Numbered from the stretch's first letter, positions 44,924 to 56,639 are shown. The stretch: 64,000 nt of DNA from Diphasiastrum complanatum (GCA_029204225.1 CM055110.1:36843065-36907064), one strand, 5' to 3'. Translations and numbers: made by a program. The notes: generated by a model from the sequence alone, not told the origin.

Positions 44924-44998
44924 TGGTATTAGTGCTGATATCTATTTCTTCCCATAGAGTGATATCAGTGCCTGCTTTCACAGAAGTGGTATCAGAGC
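44924..44998 (+). other. Primer-binding site of Copia B with two extra look-alikes
   Basis: TGGTATCAGAGC at 44987-44998 is a standard initiator-tRNA primer site. Upstream lie TGGTATTAGTGC (44924-44935) and TGATATCAGTGC (44960-44971), both preceded by AGAAG or AGAG. The true LTR end could therefore be near 44918 rather than 44982. Confidence 0.6.
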
Positions 44999-45090
44999 CA
45001 AGGTTCACTGGATTACTAGAGTCTAGGACTTATTCTAACTTTATAGAACTGTGGTTTCTGTTTGTGTTTCATTTCTGCTACACGATTGTT

Positions 45091-45762
45091 ATGGAAGGTG
45101 CAACTTCAGAGATCCGCTTGATCAACAAATTCAACAAAGATGACTTCCACATGTGGAAGTTCAAGATGAGAATGATCTTGACCAAAAAAGAGTTGTGGGG
45201 GTACGTAAATGGTTCAATACCCAAGCCGATAGAACCTTAATTGCTTCCAACATGGGAAGCAAGGGATGGCAAAGCACTTGCCATTGTATCCTTGAATATG
45301 AAAGACACTCAGATTGCTCATGTGTCAAACAACACCACCTCTAAAAAAGTGTGGGATATTCTTACAAGAATCTACGAGACCTCAGATGTGTCCATTTGTC
45401 TCTTCTTGAGGAAGATGATGCTAACACTCAGAATGAGCAAAGGCACCTCAGTAAGCGACCATCTGAACGAGTTCAAACAATTGCTAAACCAACTAGCTGC
45501 AATAGGATCACCTATATTAGAAGAAGACTGTACCATGTCTCTTCTTGCTGGTCTTCCATCCTCCTATGACAATTTAGTGTTGCTTCTTAGCAACACTCCT
45601 GCGCTGACTCTACAACAATTGACAGCAAGTCTGTTGCAGGAAAAAGTAAGGAGGAAAAGCTTGTCCACATCAACGAGTACCAAATCCATGGCACTCTACT
45701 CAACCAAGCAGCAATCCAAAAAGAAGAAAGACTTCAAGGACAAGAAGACAAAGACAGAACAG
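45091..45762 (+). pseudogene. Copia B, fragment B1 (gag N-terminal part)
   Basis: Starts at ATG 45091 (MEGATSEIRLINKFNKDDFH) with one stop (TAA at 45238), then KALAIVSLNMKDTQIAHV, a leucine-rich UBN2 gag and a basic SKKKKDFKDKK stretch. It breaks off after KTKTEQ at 45762, where the sequence switches to the opposite strand. The continuation, starting LQPQQQHHS, is found on the minus strand from 46394 down. Confidence 0.85.
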
Positions 45763-46394
45763 TTAGATGTCCTAGTCTTTGATGCCATAAATTAGCATCT
45801 GAACAACTCACAAAAAGAGCAACATTGTGACTTAGTATGTACGAATTTCCTTCTCTATAAACAGAGAGGATTTTCTTTGAATTCTCATCTAAAATAGTAC
45901 ATCGCCTAGCAGTAAACAAAGCTCTATACCCTTGACCAATGATCTTGCTAATAAACAATAAGTTCTTTGTTAATTTGGATACATAAAGTACACCATTAAG
46001 TTGTCTAGTGATGCCATCAGAGAATTGTAGTCGAGCCTTGGCCTTCCACTTGATGTGAACTGGAGTCACCAAAGAAGATGTACTTCAATTCTATAGCTGT
46101 GAGTGTAGAGAAAAGGTCCTTGCATGGAGTCATGAGCTGAGAGGAATCTAAATCGAGATACCACTGATGGGCATCTCTGTTGGGTTGATCTTGTACCATC
46201 AGCGCTCTCTCATCTTCTTGCGAATCTCTGACTGTGTCAGAGTTGCCTTGTTGTTGCTGCTGCATCTTCTTCCTAGCTTCATTATGCTTGAGGACTCGAC
46301 AGTCCTTGATATCATGGTTGGTTCTTTTGCAGTACCTACAAAATAGCTTGGTCTTGGATGATGATTGGCTGTGATGTTGTTGTTGTGGTTGCAA
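45763..46394 (-). pseudogene. Copia B, fragment B2 (knuckle, protease, pre-integrase), inverted
   Basis: 632 bp in the opposite orientation to B1. Minus strand reads LQPQQQHHSQSSSKTKLF, knuckle CRYCKRTNHDIKDC, protease region WYLDLDSSQLM (the DSG site is damaged), then after a frame change NGVLYVSKLTKNLLF and LWHQRLGHLT. The N-side continues B1 and the C-side continues B3 (29470-30036) in domain order without overlap. Its upstream neighbour on this strand is C1, so the current join C1-B2 is chimeric. Confidence 0.85.
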
Positions 46395-48818
46395 AACTAA
46401 CTGTCTATATAGCATAGCATCAAATGACTGTGATTCATCAAGCTAAGAAAGCCTTTTACCTGGTTCAATAGGAGTGTTTACTGGTTTGCAATCCTGCAAC
46501 CTAAACCTGTGCAACAACTCTTTGACATATTTCACCTGTGTTAAACCCACTTCATATCCTTTTTGCCACACTTCTACTCCAAGGCAGTAATGCATCAGGC
46601 TGAGATCCGTCATCTCAAATTGTTCCATGAGGTCTTTCTTCATCATGTCTATCATCTCTTGATTATTTCTCGTAATAATCAAGTCATCAACATAAAGAGC
46701 AATCAAAGCAACCATACCATCAAAGCATAAGACATATAGATTTGGATCAGAATGTGTTCTTACCATCCCCTTTGAACGAAAGTAGGCATCAATCCTACTA
46801 TACCACGCATGTGGTGCTTGTTTAAGACCATAAAGTGCTTTCTTCAAGCGACATACTTTATTTTCCTGTCCTTTCGTTACAAAGCCTTCAGGTTGATCCA
46901 TGAACACTTCTTCTTCTAACTCACCATTTAGAAAAGCAGATTTCATATCCATCTGATGCAAAGGCCAACCAAAATGTGAAGCTAAAGCAATAAGTAGACG
47001 TAGAGTATTCCACTTACACACCGGCGCAAAGGTCTCCTCATAGTCAATGCCTTTATTTTGTGCGTACCCTTTGATTACCAATCTTGCTTTGTGTCTTGCT
47101 ATGCTTCCATCTGCATGGTACTTAGTTCTATATACCCATTTGCAACTAATGGGTTTCTTGCCAACTGGTGGTTCTACTAAATCCCATGTGCTATGCTTAG
47201 CAATTGACTCCATCTCCTCTCCCATGGCTTTGATCCAAATGTCATCATCCTTCGCTTCACCATAAGTTGAAGGTTCTATGCTTTGAATAATGTTGGATAA
47301 CAGAGCATAATTTGCTTCATACCTTTCAGGTAGTATCTTCTCTCTTGTTGATCTTCGTAGCTCTCCCTGGTTAGATGATCCTGGAAAGTCATCTATATCG
47401 TGGCTCTCCATCAATCTCTCAAACCACTTAGGGAGCTTTCTGTCAGGTGATCGGCTTCCTGGTGAAAATGTATCCCACGGTACATCCTTCTCCTTGCGTT
47501 TGTCACCTGCAATTTCAATCCTTCTTGCACCAAAAGGTTTGTCCCTACCTCTCCAACCTATTTCATGAGGTTGAGTAGTAGTATCTTGAGATGTATCCTC
47601 ATGTTCATCACTCAGAAGGTCAATGAATGGATCATCATCAGGTGGTATCCTCACTATATAATTTTTCCTACTGGATGTGTCTATCTTCTCAGCATCTTCA
47701 TCTTTATACATCCTGGATTCATCAAAGATAACATCTCGGCTTATATGGATTTTGTTTTCGACTGGATCAAAACATCTATAGCTCTTCACGCGATCATCAT
47801 ATCCTAGGAATATGCACTTGATAGTTTTTACATCAAGTTTACGTCTTTCTTCCTTAGGAATATGTACAAAGGCCTTACATCCAAAGATTCGCAAGTGGTT
47901 CATCTTTGGCTTTTTCTTTGTGAATGCTTCCTCAGGTGTAATTTTTGGTATGGCAATGGTAGGACTTCTATTTTGAAAATAGATTGTCGTGCTACATGCT
48001 TCTGACCAGAAATCTTTTGGTAATTTCATCTCAGCTAGCATAGATCTGGCACTTTCCACAATTGTACAATTTTTGCGCTCAGCTACACCATTGAGAGCAG
48101 GAGTATGAGCTTGCATAAATTGTCTTTTAATCCCACATTGATCACAAAGATCATTGAAATCATTAGACTTATACTCACCTCCACTATCTGATCTTAGGAC
48201 TTTGATCTTCTTACCTGTCTGATTTTCGACCAAGTTTTTGAAGTTCTTGAAGTTATCAAAAGCATCTGATTTCTTCTTCAAGAAGTAGATCCACGTCTTA
48301 CGTGACATATCATCAATAAAGGTCATGAAATAGAAGTCTTTTCCTAAGGACATGGTCCTCATAGGCCCGCATAAATCTGTGTGGATTAAATCCAGGATGT
48401 TCTTTGCTCTTGCAACATCCCCTTTATTGAACTTCTCTCGATGCTGCTTCCCATATATACAAGATTCGCACATCGATTTCAAGTGATCTTCTATTGTAGG
48501 TAGTCCTGTTACCATCTCCAATTTTCTCATCAAACTGAGGCTTCCCAAGTTCAAGTGACCAAGCTTCTTGTGCCACAACTCAGTTTGCGAAGGAACGGAT
48601 GATACAAGTCCATGTTGCCCCTTGATTGTAGCATTCAACCTGTACAATTTTGTATTGGGCTCTCTAACTCCATTCGCAATAACTTTGAACTTTTGGTTCG
48701 CATGCTTCACAAAGCAACGATCATGGGCGAATTCTACTTTCAACTTTTGATCAGTAATGACTCCAACAGAAAGTAGATTTTTCTTCAAACCTGGTACGTA
48801 AGGTACCTCTCTGATCAT
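46395..48818 (-). pseudogene. Copia C, fragment C1 pol (protease end, integrase, RT)
   Basis: An open minus-strand frame of 791 codons plus a tail to 46395. Integrase zinc region LWHKKLGHLNLGSL and MCESCIYGK; core HTDLCGPM, RSDSGGEY and LNGVAERKN; RT start KPISCKWVYRTKYHADGS, FLNGELEEEVFMDQPEGF, and ALYVDDLIIT. A TAG follows GKRLS at about 46443, then the frame goes on to AMLYRQLV and stops being C at 46395. The expected GSLIYL continuation is C2 at 30037. Confidence 0.9.
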
Positions 48819-49885
48819 CCTGCTTTTCCATCAGGCAGTTGGATTGAAACTGTGCCTATTCCCTTGATCATGCATATTTCACCATTTGCTTGTGAAACAG
48901 ATGTCCCATTATCCAATGTCTTCAAGCTACTGAACCATTTCTTGTTACCTGTCATGTGTCTTGTGGCTCCTGATTCAATATACCATGCTTGATCATCTTG
49001 ATTAGATGACAATGTAGATATGAAGATGCTAGAGTCTTCAATCTCACCTTCATCGACAAGGTTACTTGCTTGTTTTGGTTTTTCCTTGTCTTGTTCCACC
49101 AGGAATTTGCGACATTCACTCTTCCAGTGGCCCTTTTTACCACAATAGAAGCACTTGCCTTTCTTTTTAGTTTTGCTGGAAGATCCCTCATCCTCCTGAA
49201 ACTTGGCAAATTGTTGTTTAGTCTTCTTCTTGCCCTTGCCTTTGCCCTGTTTTTGGCGTGTTGCAAGTGCCTGATCATCAGTATTTTGACGTCTAGCTTT
49301 CACCATTTCTCGTCGTTGCTCTTCCTGCATCAAGATTCCTATGAGCTCGTCAAAGCTTGGCAATATTTCTCTTGAGACTATTCCGCTCACAAACATCTGA
49401 TAGGGTGCTGCAATGCCGCATAATGCATTATGCACCAGTTCCACATCACGTATGCGCTCTCCAATAGAATGCAGTTCATCTCTCATTGTCTTGATTCTGG
49501 TCATGTACGTCTGAATGTGCTCTCCTTGCTCCATGTGGGCACTATTCAACTTTGACTTCAGAAACATGATTCTTGACGGATTTGACATCTCGAACTGCTC
49601 CTTTAGCACATCCCATGCCTGTCTGGGTATAATAGCATCACAAATGTGGGTAACGATGTGATCTTTCACTGACAAGTTAATGAAGGTCAAAGCTTTCCTC
49701 ATCTTTTTGTCGAACACTTTGATGTCTGCTTCATTTGGCGGCCTTCTCTCATCACCTGTGATGACTTCCCACGCATCTTTCTCCATCAGTATGTTTTTCA
49801 TTTTGAATTTCCACACTGCATAGTTGGAAATCCCGCCCAATTTGCTACTTTCACTCAAAATGGACTCTCCCATGTTTGCCATCAC
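48815..49885 (-). pseudogene. Copia C, gag and protease
   Basis: 356 codons: gag (SNYAVWKFKMKNILMEKDAW, SNPSRIMFLKSKL), basic GKGKGKKKTKQQ, zinc knuckle CFYCGKKGHWKSEC, and a protease site reading WYIESGATRHM in which the catalytic Asp of DSGA is Glu. It ends GKAG and overlaps the next frame by four bases (ATGA), a one-base frameshift relative to the related elements. Start ATG at 49885 or the next at 49882. Confidence 0.9.
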
Positions 49886-51176
49886 AAAACTTCTTAAAAC
49901 TTCTGCCTTAGGCTAAGAACAGTATGTTGAGGCCAACAGTGATGTCAAAAGCTGAAAATAATGACCTGCACTTTTTTTCTTACCAAGCCACTCGCCGCTT
50001 TTCCACCAATTGAAAGCCAAATTGGCGTCACCTTCCGAAATGCACTTAGTCGTCAACTCCCAACAACGCGCCCAGTGGAATGGTGAAACTACTTCTGACG
50101 TACTCCGAACACTTTCTCCGCTGCAACTGCTCTGTTTTGTTGTACCGTATTTGCAGGTACAGTCCGGGTGCCCTTCGTTTGGAGGTTATAGCCTTTCGTT
50201 TGGGTCAAAACGGGCAAAGGACCCAAAAATAGGGACTTTTCTAGCTTTTGAACTGTTTCTTCACTTTGAAGAAACTTCACTCTTCACTTGTGAAGGGACC
50301 CAACTCAACTTTCAATATGAAAATTTTTAATGAAGTTGAAGGCCAAAATCCACTTCAATTCTTCAGGACCCTGTTTAAAGCTCATCCAATAGCTGAACCA
50401 GATCTTGTGGTTCACATTTCTCTCCCATCACAGGTGCTGGACCGTTGATTCATTTGACACCTCATCCACAGGTTCAAAGGACATCTGGGCATCGAACTAA
50501 ACTCTTGCAAACGCTATGGTCTTCGATACACTATGCTAAGTGTTTTGTTGGGCGCGCGAACAGCCTGCGACTTCCCTGCCTGCGGTTGTGCCTTCCTTCC
50601 CTGAAAAATGTTGGATCAACCTCTCCTGTAGATCGTTTTGAACACGATCTGAGGCCTGGAGTAGGGTCGCCCTACTGAATCCATGACTGTAGAGTCAGTC
50701 AGGAAATTCCGTGGAGAAACGGTGATTTTAGCTCAACTTGACAAAGTGGCTTTTTCACCTTTTTACCGCAAATCTGCTAGGTTAACTGTCTGGAGACAAA
50801 TCTTTGACACAAACCTCAGAATCTCTCCAAGGCTCATTGACAATGTGATTAGCTTCCTTCCTGTCCTTACGGCATCCAAAACGGTGCAAAAACAGTGAAG
50901 AAATCACCAATTATGTATAAAAACCGTAACCCCAAGTCCGGTTTCAATTTTCAACTGGCTTCAAAACTGTCAATTTTTCACCAAATTTTTCCCTGTCTGA
51001 TGCTATGCACAAGCTAATAATCCCTCTGCTGAGCTTAGCAAGCCTCTATAAATTAGAAACCGTGCACCAGTGCTTCTCTTTCCATCTTCACCCCGCCGTA
51101 AAACCCTGAACTCTCAGAAGACAATTCTTCCGAAGCTCTCTTCAACGGCGACACTGTACTGTGTACACTCCTTGTA
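49886..51176 (-). other. Copia C leader
   Basis: About 1.3 kb between primer site and gag. Frames on both strands are shorter than 110 codons and unrecognised. The length is similar to the leader of element E. Confidence 0.6.
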
Positions 51177-51190
51177 CGGCTCTAATACCA
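51177..51190 (-). other. Copia C primer-binding site
   Basis: Minus strand TGGTATTAGAGCCG directly after the 5' LTR; one mismatch to the standard TGGTATCAGAGC. Confidence 0.8.
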
Positions 51191-51466
51191 ACTTAGAATT
51201 TGCTTTGCACATGAACACAGATCATGCTACACATTAACACAGACAGAAAATCACTCTCCTCAACAAGCTCACATAGCAACTGTATTTCTCAAAATGAAAT
51301 TACACTGTACATATAGTTGTTCACTCAGGCAACCCATGCATGACCCAGGTTGTCGTTGGCGGGACGCGTGTCCCATCGACTTGCCTCGTGGCGAGGCCAA
51401 CTAATCCTTATCCACTGATAGGACCCACAATACAGTAACACAGTGATTCTAACTTTAATTCTAACT
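51191..51466 (-). repeat. Copia C, 5' LTR (276 bp)
   Basis: Minus strand starts AGTTAGAATT and ends AATTCTAAGT. It pairs with the LTR at 30738-31008. Primer site abuts one end and ATTTT (51467-51471, read on the minus strand) the other. Confidence 0.85.
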
Positions 51467-51471
51467 AAAAT
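51467..51471. repeat. Target-site duplication of Copia C, 5' side
   Basis: AAAAT on the plus strand, ATTTT on the minus strand, matching 31009-31013. Confidence 0.65.
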
Positions 51472-51589
51472 ATCTTATAATCCTTTAAGGCTACTTACGC
51501 CAATCTTTGCATATGTACAAAAGTTGGTAACCGCTTCACCGCCTTTTGGATATTTGGTTGTCCAGCTGTTTTTAGGGCTGGTGATACGT

Positions 51590-52000
51590 TTGGCGACGTC
51601 CGTTTGCCAATGTGGAAAAAAAAAATGCAAAAAAGCCAAAAAAAACCCGAAGGTGTCTGTTAGACTGAAGGTATGTAGATCCTAAAGACGCCCTTAGATT
51701 TTAAGATAGCAAAAAACCCGAAGGTGTCTTAGTTTTAAGGCAACAAAAAAAATGAAGGTGTCTTAAAATGGCATTTTGGGTTTTGTGTCGCTTTTCTCAC
51801 AAAAAGGCAAAAAAGGCGAAGGTGGTCTAGAAATGGTTTTTAAGTCATTTTGGCCAGTATGTCGCATTTTTCGTGAAGGCACGAAAAAGGGCGAAGAAGG
51901 CAAAAGCAAAGGTGCCTTAAATCATTTAAGGCATAAATGGGAAAAAAAAACATAAAAGAAAAACGTGAAGGTTCAAAATCATGTTGTCGGCCTTCTGTTT
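51590..52000. repeat. Array of CGAAGGTGTCTTA words
   Basis: CCGAAGGTGTCT at about 51647, 51718 and 51750, GGCGAAGGTGG, GTGAAGGCACG, GCAAAGGTGCCTTA and GTGAAGGTTC, separated by A runs such as AAAAAAACCCGAAGG. The words are the same kind as in the B LTR (37650-37790), but the arrangement is looser. No gene. Confidence 0.65.
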
Positions 52001-52179
52001 TCAAGATGCTCATTACTTAACGATTTTTAAGAATGAGCATAAGAAATCTAACAGGAGGGGGGTATAACCCAAGTATCAATTCACCGTATAGAACCTAACA
52101 TTTGTTAATGGCTTTTAGCAAGTGTCTATTTTAGCAATAATCATTTTTGAAATGATTTTTTATTAATTTTCATAAAAAT

Positions 52180-52270
52180 AGTATATATTGGGAACCAGAT
52201 GTAGGAACCGATGGTTCTTATAGAAACCCGGTCCGGACCTACTTTTGAAAATCAAAAAAGCCGACAATAT
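52180..52270. repeat. GGAACC/GGTTCT word cluster
   Basis: GGGAACCAGA, GGAACCGATGGTTCTTATAG and ACCCGGTCCGGACC in 60 bases, close to the left side of the CACTA gene. It could be subterminal repeats of that transposon or a further W-type element. Confidence 0.3.
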
Positions 52271-52530
52271 AGTATAGTAAAGAAATTGGCGAGAACTAAA
52301 GAGCGAGCCTAGCCATGTAATTATGCACATAGGCATGCTTCGCATATCTAGGCGTAATCCGATATTGCAATTATATTGCTAATTTCGAAAGACTAGTTGC
52401 ACTAGTCTCAAATTTAGTTATTACATACATGTCTTTTGTTCGTCTCAATGCATTTATCTAGTTTGTTTGATGTATTGCTGATCATTTCTAATTTTGTGTT
52501 CCATCCATTGTCAACTACCAAGATAAACCG

Positions 52531-53253
52531 ATGCAAATGGTGAATTCACGTTCGTCATCTTCAGATAATGAGGTAGGACCATCACATATAGGATCAAAGG
52601 CCTGGCATGATGTAAGTATGCACTGCAACGAGAGCGATGTACCACTATATCACATGTTCGCATGTATGGTCAGATTGAGAGGGAGTCATTATTTCTATGG
52701 ACAAAGGTCGGTTCTTTGGTGAGTTCTACTTTGTAAAGCTCTTTGTATTGCCAGAAAACATGATTGCATGTTCCTTTTCCATGTATGTTATTTGGCGCCC
52801 TTTCTGATTAGAGAAATAATATGTTATTCTTGATTGTTGTTGCACTTGTATTGTGCAGGACGATGACTCACACTCACATGACTATCGAAGAATTCAATCA
52901 GATGTTGCCATGCAATCCGCAAGATTCAGACGTGCAAGCGCACGAGAGCCACCACTTTCCTCGCATACACCACTCGTGGACTTGCACAAAGATATGTCCC
53001 GAGGAGACACAGCACACGAGGATGTGCCATTCACATCGCATGATAATGAGGGGGACATGGATGACATGATGCATGCATTCTTCACAAGCCCACTCGAGGC
53101 CACATTGACAAGGGAAAAAGAGATGATACATGGCTTGGCATCCACTCCTTTGTACGAGGGTGCACAAATGTCAAAGTTGCGACATTGTATGCTACTTTTG
53201 AACTTGCAAACTAAGTACGGGTGGTCAGATGCGAGCGTCACGAAGTTGTTTGG
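52531..53253 (+). pseudogene. CACTA (En/Spm) transposase gene, 5' exons
   Basis: A 63-codon frame at 52531-52722 may be an early exon. After an acceptor-like TTGTGCAG at about 52858 the next exon runs to 53253; it has an acidic, His-rich start and ends PLYEGAQMSKLRHCMLLLNL and SVTKLFG, like the PL-PG--FTKL---LRLL-LK-----W block before the TNP2 domain. A donor GTAAGC follows at 53254. It joins in frame to the exon at 53372. Confidence 0.65.
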
Positions 53254-53371
53254 GTAAGCTTGCTTGTTTCATGTGTGTTATAGACAAATTGCTCTAATCT
53301 TGTTTTATTTTAATTCATGCGTTGTGAGAAACTATATATAACTAATTACATAAATTTATATTTTGTCACAG
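53254..53371 (+). other. Intron in the CACTA transposase gene
   Basis: GTAAGC donor and TTTGTCACAG acceptor, 118 bp, AT-rich; splicing keeps the frame (KLFG to LFKKML). Confidence 0.7.
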
Positions 53372-54110
53372 TTTGTTCAAGAAAATGTTGCCCCCAGATA
53401 ACACCATGGCGACGTCTCGACAAGAAGCCAAGAAAATGCTATTTGCGGTCAGCATGGATTACAAGAGCATCCATGCATGTCCCAATGATTGCATCTTATA
53501 TCGAGATGAGTTTGAGGAGGCAAGCATGTGTCCACGTTGTGGGGAACACTGCTACAGGCAAGATTTACAAGGAGTGACCATACCCGCCAAGGTGGTAAGA
53601 CATTTTTCCATCATACCCAGGATACGCCACATGTTTAAGTGTAGTTCCATCACGGAGCTAATGACATGGCAGTCGAGCAATCGTTCATCCGACGATACTA
53701 TGAGAATCCCTGCCGATTCTCCAGCATGGAAGCACGTGGATGCTACCTAGCATGAGTTTAGGGACGAGCCTTGCCATTTGCATTTGGGGTTGGCCATGGA
53801 TGGTGTGAATCCATTCAGTTTGCGCTCCACATCATGGTCCACTTGGCCAGTTGTCTTTGTAAACTACAACATCCCCCCTTGGCTAAGTATAAAGAAGGGG
53901 CACCTAATGCTCGCCCTTCTTATCCTGGAAAATTACAAGGTAAAAAATATGGACGTGTATATGGCTCCCTTGATAGATGAGCTAAAGATATGGCAAGGAA
54001 TTCAAGTGAGCATTATATCAAGACCACTGAGACAAAGAGATTTTGTGGTAAAGGGGATCTTCATGTGGATGATGCACGACTTTTCTAGCTATGGGGAAAG
54101 TTCAGTTGAG
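53372..54110 (+). pseudogene. CACTA transposase, TNP2-like domain
   Basis: TNP2-type transposase (transposase_21 family) binds element ends and catalyses cut-and-paste transposition. The exon shows LFKKMLPPDN, EAKKMLFAVSMDYKSIHACP then NDCILYRDE, CPRCGEHCYRQ, VVRHFSIIPRIRHMF, ADSPAWKHVD, GLAMDGVNPFS, STWPVVFVNYNIPPWLSIKK and VKNMDVYMAPLIDELK, in the family order. One stop codon (TAG at 53748-53750, in DAT-stop-HEF) interrupts it; the rest of the frame is open, so the copy is not very old. Confidence 0.85.
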
Positions 54111-54227
54111 ATATCCTTGCTATTGGTTTGATTCATGGTATTATATTAAATTTTATGTGCATTCACAAATTTTCTTTCAATTCGAACATTGGACTCACGA
54201 TTAAGTTGGTTGTTTTGTCTCAATGTA

Positions 54228-54440
54228 GGGCTCCAAACTAGTGGTTACAATGTGTGCCCCGTTTGTGGCGCGTATTTGCAAGCACATCACTCACAACATC
54301 TACGAAAGATGGTTTATGAGGGGCACACTCCACCCTATGCGTGATGGACTTGTTGGCCAACATCCTCAATCCATGAAGGTACAATACATATTTGGGCCAA
54401 TTAATGGTACATGTCATTTGTTTATTTTATGATTACTCGC
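54228..54440 (+). pseudogene. CACTA transposase, continuation
   Basis: After an intron-like gap ending CAATGTAG the sequence reads SGYNVCPVCGAY and LRKMVYEGHTPPY, the C-P-C-G...K--Y-GHR-FLP block that follows the TNP2 core. A frameshift at about 54335 breaks it, and the expected FLP-HP-R residues are altered. Beyond 54440 nothing is recognised; the transposon ends (CACTA) were not found. Confidence 0.65.
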
Positions 54441-54727
54441 TTTATGTTTCCTCTAACGATACATAATCTGTATTAAATGTGTGTACTTGTTTCCGCTCCC
54501 CCCGCGACTCATTTTAGAAACTATCTTTCAAAAAAATGCTCAAAAAAAGCCTTGGAAATCGTCCGTCCCCTTGTAGTGGATGATGTTGATGAAGAATCAT
54601 CGACATTACTTGAATCATTCACTTTTCTGATTTTTCTAATTGAACTCTTGAAGCATCACCCTCAACTTGGACATCAAGATGAAAATTCGTTGGTGTACTT
54701 TTGGTTGTTGCACATTGTTGGCTTGTA

Positions 54728-55640
54728 TCATTGAATGATTTCATTGTCTATTCCCATTTTTCTTTTTGAAGTTCTTCGCAATGGATAGCCAATTGGATTG
54801 AGTAATCTAGCGAACATGCCATTGGCATGGATGTGACTATAGTAGTCTTGAGCTTCTATTGGAATTGATCCAGATAGTAATGAACATAATGTGGCTCGTT
54901 CAACAAATAATGCAGCGTTAGTGTCCTTGTGGATTGATTGTAAGAAGCTATTGAATGAATATCTATCAAAGAGCACCATTTCATGAATTTTTCTTGATCA
55001 AAGACTCTTCTACATTCACTTTTAAAATGTCTCCAATTCCATTCCATGGAATTTTGAACATGTTGCCACCAATATCCAACAAATCCTATGAAATACGATG
55101 TCACAAAAGTGACTTTATCGAAATTGGAACTTGCATGACAATAGAAGTAATAGTTCATGAAACTCAGTCATTCACTTATTTTCATTGAATGGCTTTGACC
55201 ATCATAAGTAGGGATAGTCAAAATGCCCTGTAGTTTCTTATTTCTGATTATAGCACAACTCATTACTTGTTGTAGATAATAACTGCCATGATATGGATTG
55301 CTTTTCATGATTGCTCGTAATTGAGGTTCAAGTCCATGAATGTAGCATATCACATTAGTTTTTTCAATTAGAAATTGAACACATTCAACTATTTTAGCAA
55401 AGTGCATACTATATTCTTCAATAGTAGATGTTTGTCAAATGAAATACCATTTGTAAAATAATTCACGTGAAAAGACTTCAATAGCCTTTTCTCGGAACAA
55501 TCACCAACCATTTGTCGAGCATGCCAATGTTTCATATTTGATCGAGTATTGCCACCAGATAAGCACAAGAAATCTGAATTCAAATAGGGTATTTGGGTCC
55601 TTCTTAGGCCACCATGCAATTTCAATACCTATATTATGGT
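54728..55640 (-). pseudogene. Ty3/Gypsy-like gag relic, order disturbed
   Basis: Minus strand 55158-54856 reads VTFVTSYFIGFVGYWWQHVQ and NWRHFKSECRRVFDQE, like the A--YL-G-A--WW...W--F---F gag core. Minus strand 55480-55168, upstream in gene order, reads VNYFTNGISF, CYIHGLEPQLRAIMKSNPYH and LQQVMSCAIIRNKKL, like the F--GL-P-IR--V gag tail. So the tail precedes the core: either two truncated copies or an internal rearrangement. Assignment rests on pattern only. Confidence 0.4.
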
Positions 55641-56639
55641 GTTGAAGATCCACAGCCAAAAACTTGTTAGTGTGTTCAACAACGTTTTGGGGGTTTAGAA
55701 TAACTTTGACATGAATATGAAGGGCCTTGTGCTCTCACAGATGACACTCAATGAATGTGGCTAAGATAAATGAAGGTGAATGCAGAGGTGGAGGAACTGT
55801 ATTACCTTTAAGTACATCTACCCAAGATTGGGACAACCGTATGATACTATTCTACCTAATTTTCAAGCTGTTGGAGTTTAGCTGAAGTAGCTACGTGAGA
55901 AGGCATGTCACTCTTGATAATTACAACTTTAGTCTTGAGTTCTTTGATGTAAGTATCTAGCTTCTTGAGGTGCGATTGCCAACTAGAAGTAGAAAATCAT
56001 GAGAAGCTAGTCTTTCTCTATGATTGTTGAGATATTTGAACATTCGAAGGGGTTCTTCACGAAGAAGAGTGAATGCGGCAAATGATGATAGAGAATTTAC
56101 TAGAAAAGTTGGAGCCAAAGGGAGAGCTACAATAGCTTCACTATTGAAAATAGGATTCAATGGTGAAATGGATACTATCAAAAATTGAAAATTTGAACTA
56201 CATTTTTCTCACCAAGAAATTCAAAGGAAAATTTCATAATTCTGGCAAATTTGATCCAACTTCACTAAACTGATCATAGATTTCTTATTAATGATCCAAA
56301 TCACAAAAACGCAGTATCTCTAAAAATCTAAGAGCAACTTCTATTAGCCTATATAATCATATCAATGATTGGCAATGATTTGATAAGCCAAAATAGCAAT
56401 AGAACAAGTTTGAAATTTTTGAAGGAAAACTAACAAAACCCAGAAAACAAGAACGATTATAACTTCTTCAATACTAATCCACATGACTTGAAAATAGGAT
56501 CATATTAAAGCTAAAAAAAAACTCTAAAGTCTTATGAAAAGAAATCAAAAGAAGTTATCGAAATTCAAGCAAGTTGAAAAACCAAATTATCATCACCTTT
56601 TTTGACAACTTTAAGGAAGATTGCAATAACTATTAACAT
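55641..56639. other. Unassigned region
   Basis: May contain more of the Gypsy-like relic on the minus strand (55960-56180), but no motif is clear. Confidence 0.35.

Larger units (their letters stand above)
37586..44982 (+). repeat. Copia B, 5' LTR, split by element E
   Basis: The LTR runs 37586-38031 and resumes at 44468, ending near 44982 (44463-44467 being the second copy of the GAGAA target). It begins TGTGAAAAAACTCG and may end CTTTCACA, giving about 960 bp. A TATATATA box at about 37950 precedes the region where E landed. Start and end rest on the inverted ends and on the primer site that follows; only one LTR of B is present, so the limits are approximate. Confidence 0.6.
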
